From: Paraburkholderia sp.
GTDB taxonomy: Bacteria > Pseudomonadota > Gammaproteobacteria > Burkholderiales > Burkholderiaceae
Reading direction: 5' to 3'
NCBI GenBank assembly: GCA_004322045.1
Contig: SCRN01000040.1
Span: forward strand, 248,001 to 312,000
DNA length: 64,000 nucleotides
Shown: positions 46,619 through 56,895 of the stretch, in pieces
Position numbering within the stretch: the first letter of the stretch is position 1
Layout: every line of letters starts with the position of its first letter
Notes under the pieces: generated by a model
Database searches by the model: none
What the model was told of the DNA's origin: nothing
What the model saw: the letters and a program-made list of their open reading frames with translations, nothing else
Program-made: the position numbers and the translations under genes

Positions 46619-48526
46619 TTAGAATGTTTCCCAGTCGTCGTCGGACGAGGCCGACTTCGGCGCCGCAGCCGAAGCGAGAACCTTGGGCGCGGGGGCCGCT
46701 GCCGTCGCGCGCTTGGGGCCGCTCGCCGATGCTGGGATAGACGGCGTAGAAGACGTAGAAGGCGGGCCCGCCAGGTCTCGTGCGGCCGTAGCGGGCTTGG
46801 GCTGCGGCGCCGCGAGCGAGGCGACGGCGGGCTTGGGAACGTGCGGCCGCGTAGACGTTTGAGCCACTGAGCCGTTGCGGGCGCCCGCGCCCGATGCCGG
46901 CTTTGCTATCGGTTTGCGGGCGCCTTGGCCTGAAGCGGGCGACGGCGCGCGATGGGCCGGGGGCGCGAGGCCGCTGCCGTCGTCTGCCAACTGGAAAACG
47001 CTGACCGCCCTGCGCAGCCTATCGGCTTGCTCTTGCAGCGATTGCGCGGCGGCCGATGCCTGCTCGACCAGCGCGGCGTTCTGCTGCGTGACCTCGTCCA
47101 TCTGAGAGACGGCTCGCGCCACCTCGCCGATGCCGCCGCTCTGCTCTTCCGAGGCCGCGGCGATCTCGCCCATGATGTCCGTCACCCGCTGCACGGCCGC
47201 AATGATCTCTTCCATCGTGCGGCCGGCCTCGCCCACGAGAGCCGATCCGGAGCGCACCCGTTCGACCGAGGTGTCGATGAGGGTCTTGATTTCCTTGGCC
47301 GCGCCCGACGAGCGCTGCGCCAGCGCCCGCACTTCGCCTGCCACGACCGCGAAGCCCCGCCCTTGCTCGCCCGCGCGCGCCGCTTCGACGGCCGCATTGA
47401 GCGCGAGGATGTTCGTCTGGAACGCGATCCCTTCGATGATCGTGATGATGTCGGCGATCTTGGCCGAACTCTCGTTGATTTCCCCCATCGTCCCGACGAC
47501 TTGGCCAACCACTTCGCTTCCCTTGTTGGCGATCTCTGAGGCATTGGCAGCGAGCGCGCTGGCCTGCCGGGCATTCTCGGCGTTCTGCCGCACCGTGCCC
47601 GTCAGTTGGTCCATGCTCGACGTGGTCTCTTGCAGCGACGCCGCTTGCTGCTCGGTGCGCGCCGACAAATCGAGGTTGCCGGCGGCGATCTCCTTGGTGG
47701 CGGAGGCGATCGATTCGCTGCCGCTGCGAACGGTGCGCACCGTCTCGGTCAGGCTACGCTGCATTTTGGCGAGCCCTTCGAGCATGAGACCCATCTCGTC
47801 GCGCGTGCGCACGACGATGGGCATGCGCAAATCGCCCGCGGCGATCGCGTCGAAATTGGACAGTGCGTCGGCAAGCGGGCGCGCAATCGCCCACCGCAGA
47901 TTCAAATACGCCACGAGGGCTGCCGCGAGCGCGGCCACGAGCAGTGCGATCGCGACGGTTCGCAATGTGTCGCTGCTCGACTGCGCGGCGTCGAACTCGG
48001 CCTTCGACTGCGAAAACTGGTGCTTACTCAGTGCGTCGTCGCTTTTGGACAATGCGACGAACGCGCCTTGCAGGTCGTCGGCGCTGCTGAGGATCTTGTC
48101 GTGGTCGTTTGCTTTGATCGCATCCTTGTACGCGGAAATCACGCCTTGCAGCGCCTCGCGCTTGGCCGTTGCCTCTCGGGCGAGCGCGTCCTCCTCGGCA
48201 TCGCGCGGCAGCGCCAGGTATTTTTTCCACCAATCTTCCGACACGCCGTGCAGCACGGCAGCGCGGTCGAAGTTCTTTTGCGCGCTTTCCGCCTCTGCCG
48301 CATGCATTGCGGCCCGATCCAGCGCGAGGCGTTCCCGCGCCGCGTAGCTCTCGGCCATCCCGATCGCGACGGCGCTCGGCATCTGGTTCTCGTAAATGTC
48401 GCGCGCGGCATGGCTCGCGCGGCTCATGCCCGATACGCCCAACGCCCCGAGAGCCAGCACCAGTGCGGACAGGAAGGCCATCGTCAAGCCAAGCCGCGTT
48501 TTGATCGTCAGACCTTTCGTCAACAT
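46619..48526 (-). CDS. Methyl-accepting chemotaxis protein (Tar/Tsr-like)
   Basis: TM-4HB-like sensor-TM-HAMP-MCP signal domain ([51 protein letters not shown]); C-terminal DWETF CheR/CheB-tether-like pentapeptide. Confidence 0.95.
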   Translation of the reverse strand: MLTKGLTIKTRLGLTMAFLSALVLALGALGVSGMSRASHAARDIYENQMPSAVAIGMAESYAARERLALDRAAMHAAEAESAQKNFDRAAVLHGVSEDWWKKYLALPRDAEEDALAREATAKREALQGVISAYKDAIKANDHDKILSSADDLQGAFVALSKSDDALSKHQFSQSKAEFDAAQSSSDTLRTVAIALLVAALAAALVAYLNLRWAIARPLADALSNFDAIAAGDLRMPIVVRTRDEMGLMLEGLAKMQRSLTETVRTVRSGSESIASATKEIAAGNLDLSARTEQQAASLQETTSSMDQLTGTVRQNAENARQASALAANASEIANKGSEVVGQVVGTMGEINESSAKIADIITIIEGIAFQTNILALNAAVEAARAGEQGRGFAVVAGEVRALAQRSSGAAKEIKTLIDTSVERVRSGSALVGEAGRTMEEIIAAVQRVTDIMGEIAAASEEQSGGIGEVARAVSQMDEVTQQNAALVEQASAAAQSLQEQADRLRRAVSVFQLADDGSGLAPPAHRAPSPASGQGARKPIAKPASGAGARNGSVAQTSTRPHVPKPAVASLAAPQPKPATAARDLAGPPSTSSTPSIPASASGPKRATAAAPAPKVLASAAAPKSASSDDDWETF

Positions 48527-48703
48527 GCAAAGTCCCTCGTTTCTGAACCGAAATAGGCAAACGCCTGCTTGCGCTTGCCCGAATACAAACGTTTGCTCTG
48601 AACGTTGTTTACGGCGCGCCGATAGAAGGACTTGAGGAAAGCGATAGATACGATAAATGGGGCGCGCCGCGACGAAGCCGTCGAGCGACGCCGCGCCGCT
48701 CTT

Positions 48704-49648
48704 TCACCGCATCGCGTCGAGCTCGGTCAGGGTGGGAATGGAGGGCTGCGCGCCCGCGCGCGTTACCGAGAGCGCCGCCGCGCGCTGAGCGAAGCGCACG
48801 GCTGCCTCCACGGGAGTTGCACGCGCGAGCTGCGCCGCGAATGCACCGATGAACGTATCGCCCGCGGCCGTCGTATCGACGGCGACGACGCGCGGCGCCT
48901 CGAAGTGCGTCGTGCCCGCCTCGAGCGCTGCCAACACCCCCGACGCGCCGAGCGTAATCAAGACGTTGCGCGCGCCGCGGCTGCGCAGCGCGCGGGCGGC
49001 CTCGCCCGCTTGCTGCGGCGAGCCGACCGGCATGCCGGTCAGCTCGGCCGCCTCGACTTCGTTCGGGATCAAATAATCGATGAGCGGCAGCCACGCATCG
49101 GGCAACGGGCCGACGGCGGGCGCCGGATTGAGGATCACGGTTTTGCCGAGCCGGCGGCCCGTCTCGAGCGCGGCTTGCACGGTGGCGGGCGGCGTTTCGA
49201 GCTGACACACGAGCACGCTTGCCTGAGCGAGCGCCGCCTCATGCAGCGCGATATCGCCCGGCGTGAGTTCGCCATTGCTGCCGGCGACGATCACGATCGT
49301 ATTGCGCCCGGCTTCGTCGACGGAAATCAGCGCTACGCCGGTTGGGGCGTGCTCGCAAGTCGCAAGCGCGCTGCAGTCGATCGCTTCCGCTTCTAGCCTG
49401 GCTCTGAGCGCCGCGCCGTTGCCGTCCGCGCCGACGCGCCCGATCATTGCCACGCGCGCACCGAGCCGCGCCGCCGCAACAGCCTGGTTGCCGCCTTTGC
49501 CGCCGGGCACTTGCGCAAACGTGTGACCGGCCAGGGTCTCGCCGGCCACGGGCAACCGCGGCACGCGCACGACCAGATCCATGTTCAGGCTGCCGACCAC
49601 CGCCACGGTCCCCTCCCCGCCGGCTTGCCGCGTATTCGTTTCCGTCAT
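48704..49648 (-). CDS. rbsK: Ribokinase
   Basis: VAVVGSLNMDLVVRVPRLPVAGETLAGHTFAQVPGGKGGNQAVAAARLGARVAMIGRVG...DTTAAGDTFIGAFAA. Confidence 0.95.
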   Translation of the reverse strand: MTETNTRQAGGEGTVAVVGSLNMDLVVRVPRLPVAGETLAGHTFAQVPGGKGGNQAVAAARLGARVAMIGRVGADGNGAALRARLEAEAIDCSALATCEHAPTGVALISVDEAGRNTIVIVAGSNGELTPGDIALHEAALAQASVLVCQLETPPATVQAALETGRRLGKTVILNPAPAVGPLPDAWLPLIDYLIPNEVEAAELTGMPVGSPQQAGEAARALRSRGARNVLITLGASGVLAALEAGTTHFEAPRVVAVDTTAAGDTFIGAFAAQLARATPVEAAVRFAQRAAALSVTRAGAQPSIPTLTELDAMR

Positions 49649-49697
49649 CGTGTGCAATTCCTCCGTCTTGCGTCGATCCGAGCCGGCCACCAGGCGC

Positions 49698-50726
49698 TTA
49701 CGCGCACAAGGCGGCATCCATAGGGCCGGCGAATACGGCTGTCGATTCGCGCAAGATCAGGCGCGGCGTGATCACACGGCGCCGCGGCGGGCCGCTCACG
49801 GCGCCGCCGATCCGCTCGATCAACATATGGGCGGCCGCTTCGCCGAGCGCGCGCACCGATTGGCCCACGGTCGACAGCGCCGGGTAGGTATAGCTGCTGA
49901 GCTCGATGTCGTCAAATCCGATGATCGAGCAGTGCTGCGGGACGCGCATGCCGCGTTCGGCGGCCACACGCAACGCGCCGATGCCCATCATGTCGTTGCA
50001 GGCGAAGATCGCCGTGGGCCGCACGGTGTCGAACAACCGCCCAGCCGCTTCCTGGCCACCCGCGCCCGTAAAATCGCCTTCCGCGATGGCGCTCGGCTCG
50101 ATTTCGATGCCGCGTTCGGCCATCGCGCGAATGAAGCCGTGCACGCGCATGGCGCTCACGGCCGTCGTCACGGATCCCGCGATGCAACCGATACGCACGT
50201 GCCCGAGCTCGAGCAGGTGCTTCGTGGCGAGATACGCGCCGCGCTCGTGGTCGATCTGAACCAGATCGGCCGACAGCCCCTCGATGTTGCGATCGACGAT
50301 GACGAGCGGCTCGCGCATATCGGCCAAGCTCGCGGCCAGCACCGCATCCTCGCCGGCGGACGCCACGATGAGGCCGTCGGTACGCTTTTCCTGCAAGGTG
50401 CGCAGATAGTTTCGTTGTTTGCGCGGGTCGTCGTCGGAGTTGCAAAAGAACATGCAATAGCCTTCCCGCGCGCAGCCGTCCTCCACGCCGCGCGCGAGCT
50501 CGGCGAAATAGGGATTCGTGCTGTTGGGCACGACGAGCCCGATCGTCGCCGTCGAGCGCGCCTTGAGCGATCGCGCGACCGCCGATGGCACGTAGTTGAG
50601 TTGATTGATCGCGCGCTCGACCTTCGCGCGCACGTCGGCCGACACCGGCCGAGTGTTGTTGACCACGTGCGACACGGTGGTGAACGACACGCCGGCCATG
50701 GCCGCCACATCCTTGATCGTCGCCAT
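49698..50726 (-). CDS. rbsR: LacI-family transcriptional regulator RbsR
   Basis: MATIKDVAAMAGVSFTTVSHVVNNTRPVSADVRAKVERAINQLNYVPSAVARSLKARSTATIGLVVPNSTNPYFAELARG. Confidence 0.93.
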   Translation of the reverse strand: MATIKDVAAMAGVSFTTVSHVVNNTRPVSADVRAKVERAINQLNYVPSAVARSLKARSTATIGLVVPNSTNPYFAELARGVEDGCAREGYCMFFCNSDDDPRKQRNYLRTLQEKRTDGLIVASAGEDAVLAASLADMREPLVIVDRNIEGLSADLVQIDHERGAYLATKHLLELGHVRIGCIAGSVTTAVSAMRVHGFIRAMAERGIEIEPSAIAEGDFTGAGGQEAAGRLFDTVRPTAIFACNDMMGIGALRVAAERGMRVPQHCSIIGFDDIELSSYTYPALSTVGQSVRALGEAAAHMLIERIGGAVSGPPRRRVITPRLILRESTAVFAGPMDAALCA

Positions 50727-50858
50727 TACCGATACTCTCTCGCTTGTTTTTTTCTTGCCGGCTCGCCGAGCCGGGCACTTGCCCCGTTGATGCTACTCCG
50801 ACGCCGTTTTGCCGCGTTTCCCCGCGCGACGAAACGGCCCAGTCTGCGAACCGGACGC

Positions 50859-51869
50859 TCAACTTCGTCTGCGCCGGCTCCGATAGGTATCCAGCACCAC
50901 GGCAACGACGATGACAGCGCCCGTGATGATTCGTTTGGTCGGCTCGTTCGCTCCGATTTGCGCAAGGCCCGCCGCTAACACCGAAATGATCAAGACGCCG
51001 AAGAACGTGCTGATGACCGAGCCGCGGCCGCCCATCAGGCTCGTGCCGCCGATGACGACGGCTGCGATGACTTGTAGTTCCAGGCCGACACCCGCATTCG
51101 GATCAGCGGCTTCGAGGCGCGAGATCTGAAAGAGCGCGGCAAGGCCCGAGAGCGCCCCCATCAGCGCGAACACGGCGACCTTATAGGGCCGCGGATCGAC
51201 GCCCGCCAGCCGCACGGCTTCCTCGTTCGTCCCGATGCCGACCAGATGCCGCCCGAACACGGTGCGCTGAAGTACGAGTTGCGCAGCGATCATCACCACG
51301 ACGGCAATCACGAACGAGGGCGAGATGCCGACTGCAATCGGATTCGACAGAAAATCGAACGCATCGCCGATATAAGACGTGCGCGAGTTCGTCAATTGGT
51401 AGGCCAGGCCGCGCGCCGCTTCGAGCACCCCGAGCGAGACGATGAATGAGGGAATGCGCCAGCCCACGGTGACGGCGCCCGTGACGGCGCCTGTCACGGC
51501 GGCGGCCGCCATGCCGATGAGCGCCGCGGGCACGGGGCCCCAACCCCACTTGAGCGACGCCACGCTGACGACGGACGCCGCCAACGCGAGCACCGAGCCC
51601 ACCGACAGATCGATGCCCGCGATGATCAGCACGAAGGTCATGCCGACCGACATTACGACGAGGTCCGGGATCTGATTGGCGATCGTGCTGAACGTTTCGT
51701 ACGTCAGGAAATGGGAACTGAGCGCGGAAAACAGACCCACCATCGCAGCCAGCGCCCCGGCCAGGCCGAGGTAATTCGAAAAACCGAGCCGGGTACCGGC
51801 GGCTCGAGCGCTCGGCGCATCGCCGATGATGGCGGGTCCGCCATCGGGGCGCGCGGTCGGATCGGTCAT
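50859..51869 (-). CDS. rbsC: Ribose ABC transporter permease RbsC
   Basis: VMSVGMTFVLIIAGIDLSVGSVLALAASVVSV...LGIGTNEEAVRLAGVDPRPYKVAVFALMGALSGLAALFQISRLEAADPNAGVGLELQVIAAVVIGGTSLMGGRGSV-type permease signature. Confidence 0.94.
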   Translation of the reverse strand: MTDPTARPDGGPAIIGDAPSARAAGTRLGFSNYLGLAGALAAMVGLFSALSSHFLTYETFSTIANQIPDLVVMSVGMTFVLIIAGIDLSVGSVLALAASVVSVASLKWGWGPVPAALIGMAAAAVTGAVTGAVTVGWRIPSFIVSLGVLEAARGLAYQLTNSRTSYIGDAFDFLSNPIAVGISPSFVIAVVVMIAAQLVLQRTVFGRHLVGIGTNEEAVRLAGVDPRPYKVAVFALMGALSGLAALFQISRLEAADPNAGVGLELQVIAAVVIGGTSLMGGRGSVISTFFGVLIISVLAAGLAQIGANEPTKRIITGAVIVVAVVLDTYRSRRRRS

Positions 51870-53449
51870 GACAGCCTCCGTGCGTCTTGAGAGTGAGAAA
51901 GCGCAGCCGAGCGCGAGCCGTTCATGTGGCCCGCGAACGCCGCGGCGAGCAGCGCGTCTTGCGTCCACTCGTCTCGATTGAAAATGCCCATCATCCGTCC
52001 GGCCGACATGACGCCGATGCGGTCGCAAATGAGCATCAATTCGCGCAGATCGCTCGATACGACGACGAGCGCGCGACCTTCCCTGGCCAGCGCGCCAAGC
52101 AACATGTAGATATCGAATTTGGCGCCGACATCGATTCCGCGCGTCGGTTCGTCAAAGAGCAGGACGTCCGCATCGCGCGCCAACCACCGGCCGATGACGA
52201 CCTTCTGCTGGTTGCCGCCCGAGAGCTCGCTCACGCTTTGGGCGCTGCTGTGCGCCCGCACGCGCAGCGCTTGCATTTGCTTGTGCGCCAGCGCTTGCTC
52301 GCGCTGGCTCTGCACGAGCCCCCAGCGGGAAACGCTGTCCATATTGCCGAGCGAGACATTGGCGGCGATCGAGTGCGGCAGCAAGAGCCCTTCGCCTTTG
52401 CGATCTTCGGTGATCAACGCAATGCCGTGGCGCACGGCGTCGGCAGGCGAGCCGATTCGCACATGCGCTGGCGGCCGCCCGATCGAAACGACGCCATGCT
52501 CGGCCCTGTCCGCGCCATAGATGAGCCGCATCAGCTCGGTACGCCCTGCGCCGATCAAGCCGCTCACACCGAAGATCTCGCCCTCGCGCACCTCGAACGA
52601 TACGTCGCGCACCGCCGTGCCGCGCGAGAGGCCTTCGACCTTGAGCAACGGCGCGCCGATGCGGCGCTCCCCGAGATCGATGCGCTCGCCGATCTCGCGC
52701 CCCACCATCAGCGCAACGAGGCGCTCGCTCGTCATGTTCGCCATGCTGTCGACGGTCACGAGGCGCCCGTCGCGCAGCACGGCGACGCGTTCGGCGACGC
52801 GCGCGAGTTCCTCGAGCCGATGCGAAATGTAGACGATCGCGACGCCGCCGGCTTTGAGCCGATCGATTTGCGCGAACAGCAAGTCCACTTCGCGCGCTGT
52901 GAGCATGGCTGTCGGCTCGTCGAAAATCAGCACGCGCGTGTCGTCGATCAGATTGCGCGCGATTTCGACCATCTGCTGATGACCGATGCCGAGCGCGCCG
53001 ACGGGCGTATCGGGATCGATCGCATCGAGGCCGACGCGCGCCATGGCCGCGCGGGCATTCTCGCGCAAGCGGGCGCGGTCGATCCAACCGAGGGCGCGCG
53101 GGCCGCGCCGCGGCAACCGCTCGAAGAAGAGATTTTCTGCGACCGTCAGCGTCGGCAGCAGGTTCAACTCCTGCATGACCATGCGCACGCCGAGCGCTTC
53201 GGCCTCGTGCCGGCTCTTGGGCGAGTAGTCCGCGCCCAGGAGCCGCATCGTGCCGCCGCTCGGCGCGACGAGTCCGCCGACGATCTTGGACAGCGTGCTC
53301 TTGCCGGCGCCGTTTTCGCCGGTCAACGCGAGCGCTTCGCCCGGATAGAGCGAGAGCGTGACGTCGGCGAGCACAGGTTCGCTATAGACCTTGCCGATGC
53401 CGGTCACGCTGAGCACTGCGTTCGATTCGTCGTGGTCGGTCAAATCCAT
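51866..53449 (-). CDS. rbsA: Sugar ABC transporter ATP-binding protein RbsA (two ATPase domains)
   Basis: LSLYPGEALALTGENGAGKSTLSKIVGGL...ELSGGNQQKVVIGRWLARDADVLLFDEPTRGIDVGAK. Confidence 0.95.
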   Translation of the reverse strand: MDLTDHDESNAVLSVTGIGKVYSEPVLADVTLSLYPGEALALTGENGAGKSTLSKIVGGLVAPSGGTMRLLGADYSPKSRHEAEALGVRMVMQELNLLPTLTVAENLFFERLPRRGPRALGWIDRARLRENARAAMARVGLDAIDPDTPVGALGIGHQQMVEIARNLIDDTRVLIFDEPTAMLTAREVDLLFAQIDRLKAGGVAIVYISHRLEELARVAERVAVLRDGRLVTVDSMANMTSERLVALMVGREIGERIDLGERRIGAPLLKVEGLSRGTAVRDVSFEVREGEIFGVSGLIGAGRTELMRLIYGADRAEHGVVSIGRPPAHVRIGSPADAVRHGIALITEDRKGEGLLLPHSIAANVSLGNMDSVSRWGLVQSQREQALAHKQMQALRVRAHSSAQSVSELSGGNQQKVVIGRWLARDADVLLFDEPTRGIDVGAKFDIYMLLGALAREGRALVVVSSDLRELMLICDRIGVMSAGRMMGIFNRDEWTQDALLAAAFAGHMNGSRSAALSHSQDARRLS

Positions 53450-53652
53450 CGGGTTTCCGTTCTCGGGCCGGCCGCGGGGCCGGCCTTCACGCGCCGGCCA
53501 GCCGCCATGACGCTTATGTCGGAGGATAACGGCAGATTTCCGCCCTTTCTTGAGCAGGCCGCAATCGCCCGGGCGCGGCTATGCGTGCGGCGCCGCGCTG
53601 GGCGCGCCGCACGCCGCATGGGCAGCGACCGTTACTTAACGTTACCCGACCG

Positions 53653-54624
53653 TTACTTCCCGGCCTTGGTGACGAGGTCGACGGGCGTCTCGACCACTTG
53701 AGACAACTCCGATTGCTTTTTGTGCTCCGCGATGGCTTTGAGCGCCGTGTCGATCCCGAACACCGCTTGCTTCGCGGCGTATTGGTCGGCTGTGGCGAGT
53801 ACGCGGCCATCCTTGAGCATCGGCTTGATCGCGCCGATGTTGTCGTAACCCACGACATAGACCTTGCCTTGCTTGCCGGCCGCGCGCACCGCAGACACGG
53901 CGCCGATGGCCATGTTGTCGTTGCCGCACAGCAGCGCCTTCAAGTTCGGGTACTGGTTCAGCATGGCCGAAGCAATGGCATTGCCCTTGTCGATTTCCCA
54001 TTCGCCCGATTGGACCGAATCGATCTTCGCGCCGACCTTTTGCATCGCGTCCTTGAACCCGGCCGTGCGCTGCTGCGCATTGGTCGTCGTCGAGACGCCC
54101 TCGACGATGCCCACTTCGTCGCCGGCCTTCAATTTCTTCGCCAAGTAATCACCGACCTTCTCCGCGCCTTTACGGTTGTCGGGGCCGACGAACGGCACGT
54201 TCAAATCTTTCGACTTGAGCACGTCCGGATCGAGCCGGTTGTCGATGTTGACGACGATGATGCCCGCGTCGACGGCCTTCTTCACGACGGGGACGAGCGC
54301 TTTCGAATCGGCCGGTGCAAGCACGATCGCGTCGACGTGGCTGTTGATCATCTGCTCGACGATATTGATCTGCGCTGCCGTATCGGTTTCGTTCTTGATC
54401 CCGTTGGTGATCAAATCGAACTTGGCGGCGTTGTGCTTCTGATAATCCTTCGCACCGGTTTCCATCGTCAGAAAGAACTCGTTCGCGAGCGACTTCATGA
54501 CTAGGGCAACTTTGGGTTTCTTAGCGGTCTGCGCGAGCGCATCGGTTGCGCCGAGCGGCGCTAGAGCCCCACAGGCAAGGGCGGCGGCGGCAACGAGCAA
54601 ACGGCGACGGGTGCGGTGAAGCAT
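53653..54624 (-). CDS. rbsB: Ribose ABC transporter substrate-binding protein RbsB
   Basis: Signal peptide; KPKVALVMKSLANEFFLTMETGAKDYQKHNAAKFDLITNGIKNETDTAAQINIVEQMINSHVDAIVLAPADSKALVPVVKKAVDAGIIVVNIDNRLD. Confidence 0.94.
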   Translation of the reverse strand: MLHRTRRRLLVAAAALACGALAPLGATDALAQTAKKPKVALVMKSLANEFFLTMETGAKDYQKHNAAKFDLITNGIKNETDTAAQINIVEQMINSHVDAIVLAPADSKALVPVVKKAVDAGIIVVNIDNRLDPDVLKSKDLNVPFVGPDNRKGAEKVGDYLAKKLKAGDEVGIVEGVSTTTNAQQRTAGFKDAMQKVGAKIDSVQSGEWEIDKGNAIASAMLNQYPNLKALLCGNDNMAIGAVSAVRAAGKQGKVYVVGYDNIGAIKPMLKDGRVLATADQYAAKQAVFGIDTALKAIAEHKKQSELSQVVETPVDLVTKAGK

Positions 54625-54728
54625 ACGGTTCTCCTTTCTTATTCGGCTCGCGGCGAGCCGTGATTTTTCGAGTGGAACGCTAAGAATTGCCGCATCGCAT
54701 CATTGCTTGGCACGTCGACGCGAAGCGC

Positions 54729-54748
54729 GCCCCGGCACGCGCCGGGGA
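54729..54748. terminator. GC-rich hairpin between rbsB and the small upstream gene
   Basis: gccccggc-acgc-gccggggac stem-loop; weak or no U-tract. Confidence 0.35.
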
Positions 54749-54925
54749 CCGCTTATGCTGGACCCTTCTGCGGGAGCGCGCAAGGATGGCGCGTGCGAAC
54801 CTCGGGTTTGTGCTGATACGAAACGAGGCGAAAGCGCGCACAGCCGCATGCCGCGTGGGTTTGCGTCCAGTTGCGGGGGGCGAGCAACGCTTCCGCAGCG
54901 GGCCCGCTGCCCGCTGCTCGCGCTG

Positions 54926-55207
54926 CTATAGATGCTCGACGGAAGAGCCGTCGATCTTGCCATCGATGATGTCGCGCGCGTATTGCACACCGATCTTGTG
55001 CGCCTCTATCTGATCTCCTAGCGGAGCCTGCTCCGGCACGCCGAACATCTCCGCTTTGGCGCGTTCCCCGCTCGCCTTGCGCGAGATCGTCACGACGATA
55101 TCGAAGTGGCGAGGCACGTCATCGCCCTCATGAGGTTCCTTCGCCCGCCGCAATGCCTGCACATCGATCGCAAACCCCTTGTACTGCTCGGAAAACGGTA
55201 CGGACAT
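54926..55207 (-). CDS. Conserved hypothetical small protein
   Basis: MSVPFSEQYKGFAIDVQALRRAKEPHEGDDVPRHFDIVVTISRKASGERAKAEMFGVPEQAPLGDQIEAHKIGVQYARDIIDGKIDGSSVEHL. Confidence 0.6.
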   Translation of the reverse strand: MSVPFSEQYKGFAIDVQALRRAKEPHEGDDVPRHFDIVVTISRKASGERAKAEMFGVPEQAPLGDQIEAHKIGVQYARDIIDGKIDGSSVEHL

Positions 55208-55611
55208 GACTGACGCTCCGTCGGAATGGAAACCGCACGCGAAGTGCGGCAGTAAATTCGGCGCGCACTCGCGACCGGCTTGCCGCGCGAAAAGCGGCGC
55301 GCACGCGAAAGCCTTCAACGACACCTTGCATGCGACGACATGCAAGAGCCGTTCCGACCTCGCTTCGCGAGGCCGCATCGGCCACGACTGGCTCGTTGCG
55401 CAACAAAAGGGCAGAAATACCGGAAAGATTGAAGAAATTACCGGTCTCGCCTGGCGAGTCGGAAACGTCGAACGCTCGCCTGCGTGTTCCGGGCGCGACG
55501 ATTCGTCGCATTTCTTCTATGATGAGCGCCAGGACGGCCCGCAGACATAAGACATCAAGCCATCGGGCCGCCGTCTCGTCGTAGATGCGCAATGCATTGC
55601 GGAGGCATTCA

Positions 55612-56055
55612 ATGGCATGGAGACATAACCGCTGGGTAAGACGCTGGCTCGTCCTCGTCGTCTTCTGGGCGGTTCCCGTGGCGATCATCGCTGTGCGCGA
55701 GATCCAGGAAGAGATGTCCTACAACATCGTCGACCTCGATCGAGCGCTCACGACATGGCAGTTCACCGACGCGCATCGCGCCGCGGGTGACGCCGCGCGC
55801 TGCCGCGGCAAGCCCGACGAGGCGCGCGCGCTCGGTTGCCCGGCCGATGTGCTCGCCGCCAATGCGCCGCGGCAGCAGGAGGCGATCGCCGAATACGCAT
55901 TGCGGCGCCGCACGCTGTTTCTTTATTTGTGGCATGCGTTCGTCGGCTATTGGATCGTGCCGGCCGCTTTCGTCTTCGCGGTTGGGGTCGTGATAGCCGG
56001 CATCCGGCGGGCGCTGCGGCGTCCGCCCGTCGTCAAACGCACCGTCCAGCACTGA
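55612..56055 (+). CDS. Hypothetical inner-membrane protein (two TM segments)
   Basis: MAWRHNRWVRRWLVLVVFWAVPVAIIAVREIQEEMSY...LYLWHAFVGYWIVPAAFVFAVGVVIAGIRRALRR. Confidence 0.65.
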   Translation: MAWRHNRWVRRWLVLVVFWAVPVAIIAVREIQEEMSYNIVDLDRALTTWQFTDAHRAAGDAARCRGKPDEARALGCPADVLAANAPRQQEAIAEYALRRRTLFLYLWHAFVGYWIVPAAFVFAVGVVIAGIRRALRRPPVVKRTVQH

Positions 56056-56213
56056 GAGCCCCCTCCTGCCTCCTACGGCGCACCGGGCCCGGCAAATTCG
56101 GGCCGGGTCCTGGCATGGGCCGTGCTCACCTTCTCTTGCGTTGTGTGAGATCACGCTTCGTCCGAACTTGCCGTCGAGCGGTTTGACCGACGGAAACATA
56201 ACGGAGAAAGTCC

Positions 56214-56813
56214 ATGCAAAAACAGACCTTGATGCTCAAAGCCGCAGCCGCCGTCGTCGTCGGAGCGGTCGCGCTGGCCGGCTGCACCACGACCACCAAC
56301 AATGGCAACCCCGTCGGCTCGACGCCGGGCAGCAACGTGTCCAAGCGTCAGGAAATCAACTCGGGCGTCGATGCAACGCTCTCGCGCCTCTATGCGCAGG
56401 TCCCCGGCTCGCGCGAACTGGTGCAGAAGGCTCGTGGCGTGCTCGTGTTCCCGAAGGTCCTGCAAGCGGGCTTCGTCGTGGGCGGCCAATACGGCGAAGG
56501 TGCCTTGCGCGTAGGCGGCCAGACCGTCGGGTACTACAACACCGTGTCGGGCTCGTTCGGTCTGCAAGCAGGCGCGCAATCGAAGGCGGTGGTCTTTCTA
56601 TTCATGACGGATGACGCGCTCAATTCGTTCCGCTCGCGTGATGGTTGGTCGGTCGGCGGCGATGCGTCGGTGGCCGTGCTGAAGATGGGTGCGAACGGCG
56701 CCATCGATACGACGACAGCGACCAAGCCCGTTGAAGTCATCGTCATGACGAACGCGGGCCTCATGGGCGACCTCTCCCTCGAAGGCACGAAGATCACCCG
56801 GCTCAATATCTAG
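56214..56813 (+). CDS. SYLF/YSC84-domain lipoprotein
   Basis: Lipobox ALAGC; ELVQKARGVLVFPKVLQAGFVVGGQYGEGALRVGGQTVGYYNTVSGSFGLQAGAQSKAVVFLFMTDDALNSF. Confidence 0.93.
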   Translation: MQKQTLMLKAAAAVVVGAVALAGCTTTTNNGNPVGSTPGSNVSKRQEINSGVDATLSRLYAQVPGSRELVQKARGVLVFPKVLQAGFVVGGQYGEGALRVGGQTVGYYNTVSGSFGLQAGAQSKAVVFLFMTDDALNSFRSRDGWSVGGDASVAVLKMGANGAIDTTTATKPVEVIVMTNAGLMGDLSLEGTKITRLNI

Positions 56814-56830
56814 CCGGCACCACCCGTACG

Positions 56831-56854
56831 AAACCGGCCTGCGGGCCGGTTTTG
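56831..56854 (+). terminator. Rho-independent terminator after SYLF gene
   Basis: aaACCGGCCtgcGGGCCGGTTTTg. Confidence 0.8.
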
Positions 56855-56895
56855 CGCTGACGTAGCGTCGAAAGAGCCGAGTCTCGTTCAGTCGT

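Noticed and set aside
48704-54624. rbsBACRK as an unusual operon
   Set aside because: Ordinary ribose uptake and utilisation locus; gene order variation is common
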